Under the pieces are notes generated by a model. That model saw only the letters and a program-made list of their open reading frames with translations. It had not been told where the DNA came from and did not search any database. From Streptomyces sp. CB01373 (GTDB lineage: Bacteria; Actinomycetota; Actinomycetes; Streptomycetales; Streptomycetaceae): DNA of 64,000 nt. Shown piece after piece: positions 56,022 through 64,000 of the stretch (the first letter of the stretch is position 1; each line of letters opens with the position of its first letter). The DNA lies in assembly GCF_002803075.1 (NCBI RefSeq), contig NZ_NNBK01000005.1, forward strand, positions 222,478 through 286,477. Direction: 5' to 3'. The translations under genes and the position numbers were made by a program.

Positions 56022-57278
56022 ATGCACAGCAGCACAGGGGGTCCCGCGGAGGGCGACGACCCGTTCGACGCGGGCGCGGGAAGCATCCTGCGGCAGCCCA
56101 GGGCGGTCTGGGCGACGGCCGGCGCGTCCGTCGTCGCCTTCATGGGCATCGGGCTCGTCGACCCGATCCTGCCCTCCATCGCCAAGGGCCTGAACGCCAC
56201 CGCGAGCCAGGTCTCCCTGCTCTTCACCTCGTACTTCCTGATCACCGCCGTCGCGATGCTGGTGACCGGCTTCGTCTCCAGCCGCATCGGCGGCCGCAAG
56301 ACCCTGCTGCTCGGCCTCGCCCTCGTGGTGGTCTTCGCCGGACTCGCCGGCACCTCGGGCTCCGTCGCCCAGCTCGTCGGCTTCCGGGCCGGCTGGGGCC
56401 TCGGCAACGCGCTCTTCGTCTCTACCGCCCTCGCGGTCATCGTCGGAGCTGCGGCAGGCGGCAGCGCGGCGGCGATCCTGCTCTACGAGTCGGCGCTCGG
56501 CCTCGGCATGGCCTGTGGCCCACTGGTCGGCGCGCTGCTCGGCAACGCGAGCTGGCGCTATCCGTTCTTCGGCACCGCGTTCCTGATGGCCGTCGGCTTC
56601 CTGTGCATCACGGCCTTCCTGAAGGAGCAGCCGAGGCCCGCCCGCAAGACCTCCCTGCTGGACCCGGTCAGGGCGCTCGGCCACGGCGGTCTCGCCTCGG
56701 CGGCGGTCTCGGCGTTCTTCTACAACTACACGTTCTTCACGGTGCTGGCCTTCACGCCGTTCGTGCTGAACATGACCCCGTACAAGTCGGGTGCGGTGTT
56801 CTTCGCCTGGGGTGTTCTGCTCGCGCTGTTCTCGGTGGTGGTGGCGCCGCGCATGCAGGCGCGGTTCGGCTCGCTGAAGGTGCTCGGCGGCTCGCTGGTG
56901 CTGCTGGCCGCCGACGTCGTCGTGCTCGGCTACGGCGACCACACCACCGCCGTCGTCTGCACCATCCTGTCGGGCGCGTTCATCGGCGTGAACAACACCG
57001 TCTACACCGAGCTGGCCCTCGGGGTGTCGGACGCCCCCCGTCCGGTGGCGAGCGCGGGCTACAACTTCGTGCGCTGGTTCGCCGCGGCCGCCGCACCCTT
57101 CCTCGCGCCGAAGATCGCGGAGTGGACCGACCTCCGCGTGCCGTTCGCGGTCGCGGGGGCGACCGCGGTGGCGGGCGCGCTGGTGGTCGCCGTCCGGCGC
57201 CGGGCCCTCACCTCCGACGCGGAGGAGCTGCAGCCGCGGCACGCCACCGAGGACAGCGTCACGATCTTCGCCAACTGA
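56022..57278 (+). CDS. MFS transporter (drug/metabolite efflux type)
   Basis: The product has 418 residues from ATG at 56022 with GGAGGAGG upstream. Twelve membrane helices are expected. The loop 2-3 signature appears as GFVSSRIGGRKTLL. Helix 5 has the GPLVGALLGNASWRYPFF motif of proton-driven exporters, and VDPILPSI in helix 1 is typical. The substrate cannot be read. The promoter carries a palindrome, so it is probably repressed until induced. No regulator gene is adjacent. Confidence 0.9.
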   Translation: MHSSTGGPAEGDDPFDAGAGSILRQPRAVWATAGASVVAFMGIGLVDPILPSIAKGLNATASQVSLLFTSYFLITAVAMLVTGFVSSRIGGRKTLLLGLALVVVFAGLAGTSGSVAQLVGFRAGWGLGNALFVSTALAVIVGAAAGGSAAAILLYESALGLGMACGPLVGALLGNASWRYPFFGTAFLMAVGFLCITAFLKEQPRPARKTSLLDPVRALGHGGLASAAVSAFFYNYTFFTVLAFTPFVLNMTPYKSGAVFFAWGVLLALFSVVVAPRMQARFGSLKVLGGSLVLLAADVVVLGYGDHTTAVVCTILSGAFIGVNNTVYTELALGVSDAPRPVASAGYNFVRWFAAAAAPFLAPKIAEWTDLRVPFAVAGATAVAGALVVAVRRRALTSDAEELQPRHATEDSVTIFAN

Positions 57279-57318
57279 CGTGGGCCGACGGCCTGTTGGT
57301 GAGCTTGCTCACTCCGGC

Positions 57319-57903
57319 TCACTCCAGCGGGACGGAACCGCGGGCCGGGTCCCGCAGGTCCGTCCCATGGCTCAGCCAGCGCTCCCGCAGGGCCTGCGCG
57401 CCGTGTACCCGCTTCCAGGCGGCCTCGTTCGGGGTCATCGGCAGCAGCGGCAGGAACCGTACGGGGTCCCGCGGCTCGTCGAGTTCCAGGTCCTCCACCA
57501 GGCCGCCCGGCTCGGCCACCAGGACCGAGGTGAAGGGCGCGCCGGGCCACAGCGGCTCGCCCACGTCGAGCGAGGCGTCCGGCGCCACGACCACGCCCTC
57601 GACCTGCGGAGACGCCCCCAGTACGGCGAGCGGGCGGAGCACCTTGTCGGTGTCGGCGAGGCCGGCGCGGACGGAGAGGACCAGCTCGGCGCGCGGCCCC
57701 TCGACCGGATCCGCGACCAGCGCGGTGGGATCGGTCATGGGCCGGGCGGACATGCCGAGGGTGGCGTACCGGACGATGTCCCCCTCGTGGAAGCGCAGCA
57801 CCTCGAGCCGGTCCGTGCCGAGGAAGGTGACCGCGGCGCGGGCGTCCGGTTCGCCCAGCGCGGAACGCAACCGGGCCTCGACCAGAGGAAGAACATCAGC
57901 CAT
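57319..57903 (-). CDS. Suppressor of fused (SUFU) domain protein
   Basis: The product has 194 residues from ATG at 57903. It matches bacterial SUFU-like proteins: VLRFHEGDIVRYATLGMS, AELVLSVRAGL, and the MTPNEAAWKRVHGAQALRE end. SUFU domains in bacteria often serve as immunity proteins in toxin systems or remain unassigned. No toxin gene is next to it here. It converges on the MFS gene with a 40-base gap. Confidence 0.85.
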   Translation of the reverse strand: MADVLPLVEARLRSALGEPDARAAVTFLGTDRLEVLRFHEGDIVRYATLGMSARPMTDPTALVADPVEGPRAELVLSVRAGLADTDKVLRPLAVLGASPQVEGVVVAPDASLDVGEPLWPGAPFTSVLVAEPGGLVEDLELDEPRDPVRFLPLLPMTPNEAAWKRVHGAQALRERWLSHGTDLRDPARGSVPLE

Positions 57904-57945
57904 GCGGCGAGCATAGAACTCGTCAGCGGCAGGCAAAGCGGCGCC

Positions 57946-58390
57946 TTGACACACCGGGCTGCTGATACTCTTGGCCGGTCGTCCGGGGCAGCGCGCAACG
58001 AGGTGCCCCCCAGGTGTTCAACCCTGGGGAGGCCCTGATCCGGCCACGACGCCGATGGGACTCCCTTACGAGGGACCGGCCGGAGGAGGTGGGGCTGTCA
58101 TGGATCGAAGTCGACCGTGCAGTAGCACCCGCTCTTCCCGCCGCTGATGTCGTCGCTCTGACTCCGGTCGGTCGCCACCTCTCGCGTTCGTGCCTTCGCG
58201 CACGTCATACGGAAGAGCACTTCGTTTCGTTTTGATCTGTCTGATCTGTCAGTGACGAAGCTCGCCACCGTGACGGTGCGGTGCTCCCCGCTTTGTGGAC
58301 GTGCCAAACATCCCTGAGGCCACCACGTCCTCATTCCGGGCAGTTCCGACCGCCCTCGGCCGCTCGTCGCTCGCTGCGAAGGAGCCCGCC
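57946..58390 (+). promoter_or_regulatory. Long structured leader of corA with M-box-like element
   Basis: The 445 bases from a TTGACA (57946-57951) to the corA start include a structured core at about 57990-58090. It has CGAGGTG, a CCCCAGG/CCTGGGG hairpin followed by AGGC, then GACGCCGATGGG (58049-58060) and a CCCT/AGGG hairpin. AGGC...CTG...GACGCCRAUGGG matches the most conserved part of the magnesium-sensing M-box (ykoK) riboswitch, though the 5' part is diverged. A candidate -10 TACTCT is only 14 bases from TTGACA. The context, a CorA transporter, supports a magnesium riboswitch. Confidence 0.5.
58100..58147 (+). CDS. Short leader ORF upstream of corA, 15 codons
   Basis: ATG at 58100 follows GGAGGAGG by about 10 bases and encodes MDRSRPCSSTRSSRR. 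It sits directly after the M-box-like element and about 240 bases before corA. Leader peptides couple translation to expression of Mg transporters in enteric bacteria (mgtL, corL), and this could do the same. There is no proof that it is translated. Confidence 0.45.
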   Translation: MDRSRPCSSTRSSRR

Positions 58391-59506
58391 ATGTCGATGA
58401 TCCGCGACCTGCGTTCCGTGGTCCGCACCTCCCGCCCGGCCCCGCGCCGGGACGACGGGGCGTACGACACCACGCGCGACCCGGCGGCCCCCTCGGCCAT
58501 CGTGGACTGCGCCGTCTACCGCGACGGCTCCCGGGTCCCGACCGACCGGCCGCTCACCCCTCCGGAGGCGATGCGCCAGGTGCGGCGCGACGGGGGCTTC
58601 GTGTGGATCGGCCTGCACGAGCCGAACGAAGCCGAATTCGCCGGTATCGCCGCGGAGTTCGGGCTGCACCCGCTGGCCGTGGAGGACGCGGTCACGGCCC
58701 ACCAGCGGCCCAAGCTGGAGCGCTACGACGACACGCTCTTCACGGTGTTCAAGACCATCCACTACGTCGACCACGACGAGCTCACGCCCAACAGCGAGAT
58801 CGTGGAGACCGGCGAGGTGATGTGCTTCACCGGCCGGGACTTCTTCATCACCGTCCGGCACGGCGGCCAGGGCTCCCTGCGCGCGCTGCGGCACCGTCTG
58901 CAGGACGACCCCGAGCTGCTGGCCAAGGGCCCCTCCGCGGTGCTGCACGCCATCGCGGACCACGTCGTCGACGGGTACATGGCGGTCGCGGACGCGTTGC
59001 AGGAGGACGTCGACGAGGTCGAGACGGAGGTGTTCTCGCCGGGCCGTGGCGGCACCCCGCGCGGCACCGACGCCGGCCGGATCTACCAACTCAAGCGCGA
59101 GGTACTGGCGTTCAAGCGGGCGGTGTCGCCGCTGCTGCGGCCCATGCAGCTGCTGAGCGAGCGTCCGATGCGGCTGATCGACCCGGACATCCAGAAGTAC
59201 TTCCGGGACGTGGCCGACCACGTGGCCCGCGTACAGGAGCAGGTCGTCGGCTTCGACGAGCTGCTCAACTCCATCCTCCAGGCCAACCTGGCGCAGGCGT
59301 CCGTCGCACAGAACGAGGACATGCGGAAGATCACGGCCTGGGCCGCGATCATCGCCGTGCCGACGATGGTCTGCGGTGTGTACGGCATGAACTTCAAGTA
59401 CATGCCCGAGCTGCACCTGAAGTACGGCTACCCGCTGATCCTGGGGCTCACGGCCGTGATCTGCCTGGGCATCCACCGCACGCTCAAGCGCAACGGCTGG
59501 CTGTGA
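58391..59506 (+). CDS. corA: CorA family magnesium (and cobalt) transporter
   Basis: The product has 371 residues from ATG at 58391 with AAGGAG 7 bases upstream. An upstream GTG at 58295 is unlikely. A large cytoplasmic domain ends in the two C-terminal membrane helices, joined by the pore signature YGMN at about residue 336. The long stalk helix (YFRDVADHVARVQEQVVGFDEL) is clear. CorA forms a pentameric Mg channel gated by intracellular Mg. The long leader upstream suggests RNA-level control. Confidence 0.95.
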   Translation: MSMIRDLRSVVRTSRPAPRRDDGAYDTTRDPAAPSAIVDCAVYRDGSRVPTDRPLTPPEAMRQVRRDGGFVWIGLHEPNEAEFAGIAAEFGLHPLAVEDAVTAHQRPKLERYDDTLFTVFKTIHYVDHDELTPNSEIVETGEVMCFTGRDFFITVRHGGQGSLRALRHRLQDDPELLAKGPSAVLHAIADHVVDGYMAVADALQEDVDEVETEVFSPGRGGTPRGTDAGRIYQLKREVLAFKRAVSPLLRPMQLLSERPMRLIDPDIQKYFRDVADHVARVQEQVVGFDELLNSILQANLAQASVAQNEDMRKITAWAAIIAVPTMVCGVYGMNFKYMPELHLKYGYPLILGLTAVICLGIHRTLKRNGWL

Positions 59507-59528
59507 GCGGGCTCGTTACTCTTCTGCC

Positions 59529-60041
59529 ATGAACACCGAGCTGCTCGACCAGGCCCTCGTCGAGGAGGCCACCAAGAAGTCCGGCCTCGTCTGGGTCAAG
59601 GGCCCCGGCGTCCCGGCCCGCGCCCTGTGGCACGTCTGGCACGAGGGCGCGGCATGCGTGGTGGGCGACGGGCCCGGCGAGCAGCCGCTGCCCGGGCTGG
59701 CCGACGGAGCCGGCGCCGAGGTGACGGTCCGCAGCAAGGACAAGGGCGGCCGCCTGGTCACCTGGGCCGCGCGGGTCGTCGAGGTCGCGCCGGACTCCCC
59801 GCGGTGGCAGGAGGCGGTGGCCGAGCTGAAGGGGAAGCGGCTCAACGCACCCGACGGCGAGGCGATGACCGCGCGCTGGGCCCGCGAGTGCCGGGTGCTG
59901 CGCCTGGAGCCCACCGGGACGACCGCGCCGCTGCCGGAGGACTCGCTGGCCGAGGCACCGCTGCCCACCCCGGCGACGACCCGTCGGCCGGCCCCGGAGG
60001 GGCTGCCGCGGCTGCTGGTGAAGCGGAAGCGGCGGAAGTAG
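59529..60041 (+). CDS. Conserved Streptomyces hypothetical, possibly FMN split-barrel-like
   Basis: The product has 170 residues from ATG at 59529, 22 bases after corA. The segment ATKKSGLVWVKGPGVPARAL followed by WHVWHEGAACVVGDG resembles split-barrel flavin-binding proteins, but no clear cofactor motif is visible. The C-terminus is Pro-rich and ends in LLVKRKRRK. It may be co-transcribed with corA. Confidence 0.65.
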   Translation: MNTELLDQALVEEATKKSGLVWVKGPGVPARALWHVWHEGAACVVGDGPGEQPLPGLADGAGAEVTVRSKDKGGRLVTWAARVVEVAPDSPRWQEAVAELKGKRLNAPDGEAMTARWARECRVLRLEPTGTTAPLPEDSLAEAPLPTPATTRRPAPEGLPRLLVKRKRRK

Positions 60042-60064
60042 CCCCCCTTTCCGGGGAGCGGGAG

Positions 60065-60808
60065 TCAGGACGTCGGCAGCTTGCCGTAGTCGACCGTCTC
60101 GCTCTTCTCCGGCTGGGCCAGCGCGAAGTCCTTGCCCCAGTCCGAGAAGCTCAGCGTTCCCGCGTCGCCCGCGCGCACCAGGCGCAGCGGGTAGGGGGTG
60201 CCCTCCAGGGAGACGTCCAGGGTGCCGCCGGAGCCCTTGCCGCCGGTGATGCGGATCGTGCGGACGCCCGCCTGCTCGTGGTGCCCGTCGGTCGCCAGCG
60301 TGCCGTGCAGCGTCAGCAGCCCGTCGAGGAGGACCTCCTTGTCCGTGAAGCCGCTGAACCGCTGGTACGAGGGATCGCCCTGCGGCACCTTCACATATTT
60401 GCCGTCCAGCTTGTCGGCGGCCCCGGTGGCCTTGCCGCTGCCGTCGACCTGGCCCCAGAACCCGGCGTCCGCCTTCAGGTAGAGCTGTTCCCCGATCCGC
60501 AGCAGCCCGAAGGTCGACCCCTGCGAGGTGACCGAGCCGGTGCCGCCCTCGTCCTTCAGACGCATGTCGAGCCGGTACGTACGGCCGTTGCTGACCACGT
60601 TCCCGGACAGGTGCACGGTGTCCGCGGTGGCGGCCGCCGCCCTCGTCTTCGCCTGGATCTTCTCGGCCGGCAGCTTGCCCACCCCGTTGGTGCCCGCGTC
60701 CGGATCGTCCCCGGAACACCCCGTCAGACCCGCGCCCGCGACGACCAGGGCACACAACGCGCTCGTCAGCGTGGTCCGGCGGGTACGGCCCTGGGGAATC
60801 ACGGTCAC
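60065..60808 (-). CDS. LppX/LprG-like lipoprotein
   Basis: The product has 247 residues from GTG at 60808. The lipobox LTGCSGD follows a hydrophobic stretch (LTSALCALVVAGAG). The mature domain has the beta-rich pattern of LppX/LprAFG carriers: TVHLSGNVVSNGRTYRLDM, GEQLYLKADAGFW and GTPYPLRLVRAG. Mycobacterial relatives shuttle lipids across the periplasm. In Streptomyces the ligand is unknown. It converges on the preceding gene, 23 bases away. Confidence 0.82.
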   Translation of the reverse strand: MTVIPQGRTRRTTLTSALCALVVAGAGLTGCSGDDPDAGTNGVGKLPAEKIQAKTRAAAATADTVHLSGNVVSNGRTYRLDMRLKDEGGTGSVTSQGSTFGLLRIGEQLYLKADAGFWGQVDGSGKATGAADKLDGKYVKVPQGDPSYQRFSGFTDKEVLLDGLLTLHGTLATDGHHEQAGVRTIRITGGKGSGGTLDVSLEGTPYPLRLVRAGDAGTLSFSDWGKDFALAQPEKSETVDYGKLPTS

Positions 60809-61028
60809 AGGTGGAGCTGCCTTTCCGACGGGTGTCCTCAAACGGCGTACGGCAGCGTACCGGGGCCGCGCACGCCCGGCGGAACCGGCTCGTCCGGACG
60901 CTCACCAGGGCGTATCCGAGGTGGACGGGCTAGCCTGAAGCGCACCTGAGCGGGCAATTGGGAAAAGAAACCCGGCACACACGACACGCACCACACGCAC
61001 CACACAGCCGCGCAAAGGAGGCGCAGCC

Positions 61029-62312
61029 ATGGCAGCGGGCGCCCCCCGGATCTTCGTCTCGCACCTCTCCGGAGTCGCCGTCTTCGACCCGGCGGGCGAC
61101 CAGGTGGGACGCGTACGCGATCTGGTCGTCATGCTGCGCGTCGGGCGCCGGCCGCCCCGTCTGCTCGGGCTGGTCGTCGAACTCGCCACCCGGCGGCGCA
61201 TCTTCCTGCCCATGACCCGGGTGACCGGGATCGAGTCCGGCCAGGTCATCACCACGGGCGTGCTCAACGTCCGCCGCTTCGAGCAGCGGCCCACCGAACG
61301 CCTCGTCTTCGGCGAGCTGCTGGACCGGCGGGTGACGCTCGTGGAGACCGGCGAGGAGGTCACGGTCCTGGACATGTCGGTGCAGCAGCTCCCCGCGCGC
61401 CGGGACTGGGAGGTCGACCGCGTCTTCGTCCGCAAGGGCAAAAAGGGCGGCGCGTTCCGGCGCAACCGGGGGGAGGCCCTGACCGTGGAGTGGTCCGCGG
61501 TCACCGGCTTCTCGCTGGAGGAGCAGGGGCAGGGCGCGGAGAGCCTGCTCGCCACCTTCGAGCAGCTGCGCCCCGCCGACCTGGCCAACGTGCTGCACCA
61601 CCTGTCCGCCAAGCGGCGCGCCGAGGTCGCCGCCGCGCTGGACGACGACCGGCTCGCCGACGTCCTCGAGGAGCTCCCGGAGGACGACCAGATCGAGATC
61701 CTCGGCAAGCTGAAGGGCGAGCGCGCGGCCGACGTGCTGGAGGCGATGGACCCGGACGACGCCGCCGACCTGCTCGCCGAGCTGCCGGCGGAGGAGCAGG
61801 AGCGGCTGCTGGGACTGATGGAACCCGCCGACGCGGCCGACATGCGCCGGCTGATGTCGTACGAGGAGCACACCGCGGGCGGTCTGATGACGACCGAGCC
61901 GATCATCCTGCGCCCGGACGCGACCGTCGCCGACGCCCTGGCCCGGGTCCGCAACCGCGACCTGTCCCCCGCGCTGGCCGCCCAGGTCTACGTCTGCCGC
62001 CCGCCCGACGACACCCCGACCGGGAAGTACCTGGGCACGGTGCACTTCCAGCGGTTGCTGCGCGACCCGCCCTACACCCTCGTCGGCTCGATCCTCGACG
62101 ACGATCTGCAGCCCCTCCCGCCCGACGCCACGCTGCCGGTCGTCGCCGGGTTCTTCGCGACCTACGACATGGTGGCGGCGCCCGTCGTGGACGAGGCCGG
62201 AGCGCTGCTCGGCGCCGTCACCGTGGACGACGTCCTGGACCACATGCTGCCGGACGACTGGCGGGAGACGGAGTACGACCTGGAGGAGGGGGCGGCGGCG
62301 CATGGCGGCTGA
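61029..62312 (+). CDS. MgtE N-domain and CBS protein without channel domain
   Basis: The product has 427 residues from ATG at 61029 with AAAGGAGG 7 bases upstream. A PRC-barrel-like N-terminus (FDPAGDQVGRVRDLVVML) comes first. The MgtE N domain follows, with repeated LEELPEDDQIEIL, LEAMDPDDAADLLAELP and AADMRRLMSY units. Two CBS motifs come last (MTTEPIILRPDATVADAL and DMVAAPVVDEAGALLGAVTV). There is no membrane segment, so this is the Mg-sensing half of MgtE without its pore. A regulatory role on a separate transporter is likely. It overlaps the DUF1003 gene by 11 bases. Confidence 0.88.
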   Translation: MAAGAPRIFVSHLSGVAVFDPAGDQVGRVRDLVVMLRVGRRPPRLLGLVVELATRRRIFLPMTRVTGIESGQVITTGVLNVRRFEQRPTERLVFGELLDRRVTLVETGEEVTVLDMSVQQLPARRDWEVDRVFVRKGKKGGAFRRNRGEALTVEWSAVTGFSLEEQGQGAESLLATFEQLRPADLANVLHHLSAKRRAEVAAALDDDRLADVLEELPEDDQIEILGKLKGERAADVLEAMDPDDAADLLAELPAEEQERLLGLMEPADAADMRRLMSYEEHTAGGLMTTEPIILRPDATVADALARVRNRDLSPALAAQVYVCRPPDDTPTGKYLGTVHFQRLLRDPPYTLVGSILDDDLQPLPPDATLPVVAGFFATYDMVAAPVVDEAGALLGAVTVDDVLDHMLPDDWRETEYDLEEGAAAHGG

Positions 62313-62901
62313 GCGAGAGAGCACCCGCGAGCGGCTCCCGGTGGGGGCCACCGCCGCCGGACGGCCGCGGTCCGGCCGGCTGGACCAGCCGCGCCCGCCC
62401 CGGCGCCGGCTGCTGCCGGAGTGGGACCCGGACGCCTTCGGGCGGCTGTCCGAGCGCATCGCGCGGTTCCTGGGCACCGGGCGGTTCATCGTCTGGATGA
62501 CGGTGATGATCGTCGTGTGGGTGCTGTGGAACGTGGCAGCGCCCCGGCATCTGCGGTTCGACGAGTACCCGTTCATCTTCCTGACCCTGGCCCTGTCCCT
62601 CCAGGCCTCCTACGCCGCCCCGCTGATCCTGCTGGCGCAGAACCGGCAGGACGACCGGGACCGGGTCAACCTCGAACAGGACCGCAAGCAGGACGAGCGG
62701 TCGATCGCCGACACCGAGTACCTGACCCGTGAGATCGCCGCGCTGCGCATGGGCCTGGGCGAGGTGGCCACCCGCGACTGGATGCGCTCGGAGCTCCAGG
62801 ACCTGGTGAAGGAACTGGAGGAACGCACCGTCGACGGGCACCGCCGGCACGGGGTATTCCCGGCGGATCACCCGCGCGCGGGTGACATGGACGACCGCTG
62901 A
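62302..62901 (+). CDS. DUF1003 membrane protein
   Basis: The product has 199 residues from ATG at 62302. DUF1003 is recognisable by FIVWMTVMIVVWVLWNVAAP and FLTLALSLQASYAAPLILLAQNRQ, two membrane helices joined by a short acidic loop. A charged helical C-terminus (NLEQDRKQDERS) follows. Family function is unclear. Co-expression with the channel-less MgtE protein is shown by the overlap, so it may be its membrane partner. Confidence 0.88.
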   Translation: MAAERESTRERLPVGATAAGRPRSGRLDQPRPPRRRLLPEWDPDAFGRLSERIARFLGTGRFIVWMTVMIVVWVLWNVAAPRHLRFDEYPFIFLTLALSLQASYAAPLILLAQNRQDDRDRVNLEQDRKQDERSIADTEYLTREIAALRMGLGEVATRDWMRSELQDLVKELEERTVDGHRRHGVFPADHPRAGDMDDR

Positions 62902-62942
62902 CGGGGTCCCGGGGGCCGCACGGGGCGCCGTACCATCGTCCT

Positions 62943-64000
62943 ATGGCTACGGAAGACGCGGTGCGCGCAGCTCTGGCGACGGTTGACGATCCCGAGATCC
63001 ACCGGCCCATCACCGAGCTCGGCATGGTCAAATCGGTGGAGATCGGCGCGGACGGAGCGGTCGCGGTCACCGTCTACCTGACGGTCTCCGGCTGCCCGAT
63101 GCGCGAGACGATCACCCAGCGGGTGACCGACGCCGTCTCCCGCGTCGAGGGGGTCACCCGGGTCGACGTCACGCTCGACGTGATGAGCGACGAGCAGCGC
63201 CGGGAGCTGGCGACCGCGCTGCGCGGCGGCCAGGCCGAGCGCGAGGTCCCCTTCGCCAAGCCCGGCAGCCTCACCCGCGTCTACGCCGTCGCCTCGGGCA
63301 AGGGCGGCGTCGGCAAGTCCTCGGTGACGGTGAACCTGGCGGCGGCGATGGCCGCCGACGGCCTGAAGGTGGGCGTGGTCGACGCCGACATCTACGGCCA
63401 CAGCGTGCCGCGGATGCTGGGCGTGGACGGCCGCCCGACCCAGGTCGAGAACATGATCATGCCGCCGTCGGCGAACGGCGTGAAGGTCATCTCCATCGGC
63501 ATGTTCACCCCGGGCAACGCGCCCGTCGTCTGGCGCGGCCCGATGCTGCACCGCGCGCTCCAGCAGTTCCTGGCGGACGTGTACTGGGGCGACCTGGACG
63601 TCCTCCTGCTGGATCTGCCGCCCGGCACCGGCGACATCGCGATCTCCGTGGCCCAGCTGGTGCCCAACGCCGAGATCCTGGTGGTGACGACGCCTCAGCA
63701 GGCGGCGGCCGAGGTGGCCGAGCGGGCGGGCTCCATCGCCGTCCAGACCCACCAGAAGATCGTCGGCGTGGTCGAGAACATGTCCGGCCTGCCCTGCCCG
63801 CACTGCGACGAGATGGTCGACGTCTTCGGCACGGGCGGCGGCCGGATGGTCGCCGAGGGCCTGACCCGCACCACGGGCGCCACGGTCCCGGTGCTCGGCT
63901 CCATCCCGATCGACGTCCGCCTGCGCGAGGGCGGCGACGAGGGCAAGCCGGTCGTCATCACCGACCCGGACTCTCCCGCGGGATCGGCCCTGCGGGACAT
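62943..64000 (+). CDS. Mrp/ApbC (NBP35) family Fe-S carrier ATPase (3' end outside window)
   Basis: The frame is open from ATG at 62943 to the window edge, giving 352 residues without a stop. An N-terminal MIP18-like domain (DPEIHRPITELGMV, VSGCPMRETI) precedes the P-loop domain with the deviant Walker A GKGGVGKSS, VDADIYGHSVPRM, DLPPGTGD, and the CPHC iron-sulfur cysteines near residue 285. ApbC/Mrp proteins hold and deliver 4Fe-4S clusters. Only the last residues are missing. Confidence 0.94.
   Translation, partial: MATEDAVRAALATVDDPEIHRPITELGMVKSVEIGADGAVAVTVYLTVSGCPMRETITQRVTDAVSRVEGVTRVDVTLDVMSDEQRRELATALRGGQAEREVPFAKPGSLTRVYAVASGKGGVGKSSVTVNLAAAMAADGLKVGVVDADIYGHSVPRMLGVDGRPTQVENMIMPPSANGVKVISIGMFTPGNAPVVWRGPMLHRALQQFLADVYWGDLDVLLLDLPPGTGDIAISVAQLVPNAEILVVTTPQQAAAEVAERAGSIAVQTHQKIVGVVENMSGLPCPHCDEMVDVFGTGGGRMVAEGLTRTTGATVPVLGSIPIDVRLREGGDEGKPVVITDPDSPAGSALRD

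Noticed and set aside
1..64000. tRNA genes, CRISPR arrays, insertion sequences, attachment sites
   Set aside because: Scanning found no tRNA T-loop and acceptor pattern, no regularly spaced repeats beyond those listed, and no transposase or integrase motifs.

Overview
The window is high-GC actinobacterial chromosome, almost certainly Streptomyces. Evidence for this is GTG starts on many genes, third-position GC bias, strong GGAGG-type ribosome sites, WhiB, DUF397, DUF3107 and DUF3152 proteins, a mycoredoxin, AdnAB instead of RecBCD, and SigR-type promoters. I saw no tRNA, rRNA, CRISPR array, insertion sequence or prophage. It reads as stable core chromosome with a few Streptomyces-type accessory islands.

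Layout. 1-5846: end of a conserved gene, a PDZ-Lon protease, MoaE, an SDR protein, a zincin-type protein and a Nudix hydrolase. 5981-9211: a three-gene TerD/AIM24 operon. 9345-12805: a YgjP-like metallopeptidase, then a ThiF/TOMM-like E1 protein overlapping an ABC1 kinase. 12831-14600: the WhiB7 (WblC) antibiotic-response locus with WhiB7-type promoter, 106-codon leader ORF, attenuator, whiB7 and a co-transcribed basic protein. 14631-27963: a genome-maintenance block with uvrD2, mycoredoxin (SigR-type promoter), nudC, a dipeptidase, adnB, adnA and an alkyltransferase-like protein. 28152-35286: a kinase-like/flippase fusion, two paralogous secreted peptidase-like lipoproteins, a PH-domain protein and an orphan DUF397 protein. 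35422-36600: moeZ. 36664-41593: a four-gene polysaccharide cluster (PelF-like glycosyltransferase, polytopic membrane protein, sugar epimerase, spherulin-4 hydrolase). 41825-50826: DUF3152 protein, hydrolase, TetR regulator, DUF3107 protein, ferritin-fold protein and a DEAD-box helicase with a repetitive basic tail. 51340-57903: hydrolase, NYN nuclease, SigR-linked 50-residue protein, MarC, PHP phosphoesterase, MFS exporter and SUFU protein. 57946-64000: CorA with a structured leader, a channel-less MgtE-like protein, DUF1003 protein and a truncated Mrp/ApbC ATPase.

Much of 517-50826 follows the order I remember around whiB7 in Mycobacterium tuberculosis (PDZ protein, ABC1 kinase, WhiB7, UvrD2, mycoredoxin, NudC, AdnBA, MoeB/Z, DUF3152, TetR, DUF3107, ferritin-like, RhlE-like). 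The TerD/AIM24 operon, the lipoprotein pair and the polysaccharide cluster look like insertions into that ancestral block.

The strongest leads are the Pel/galactosaminogalactan-like cluster, the TerD-AIM24 operon, the whiB7 leader, the two exact GGAAT-N18-GTT promoters, the corA leader, and repeat expansions in AdnA, AdnB, the DUF3152 protein and the DEAD-box helicase, whose 3' end is also tandemly copied downstream of the gene.
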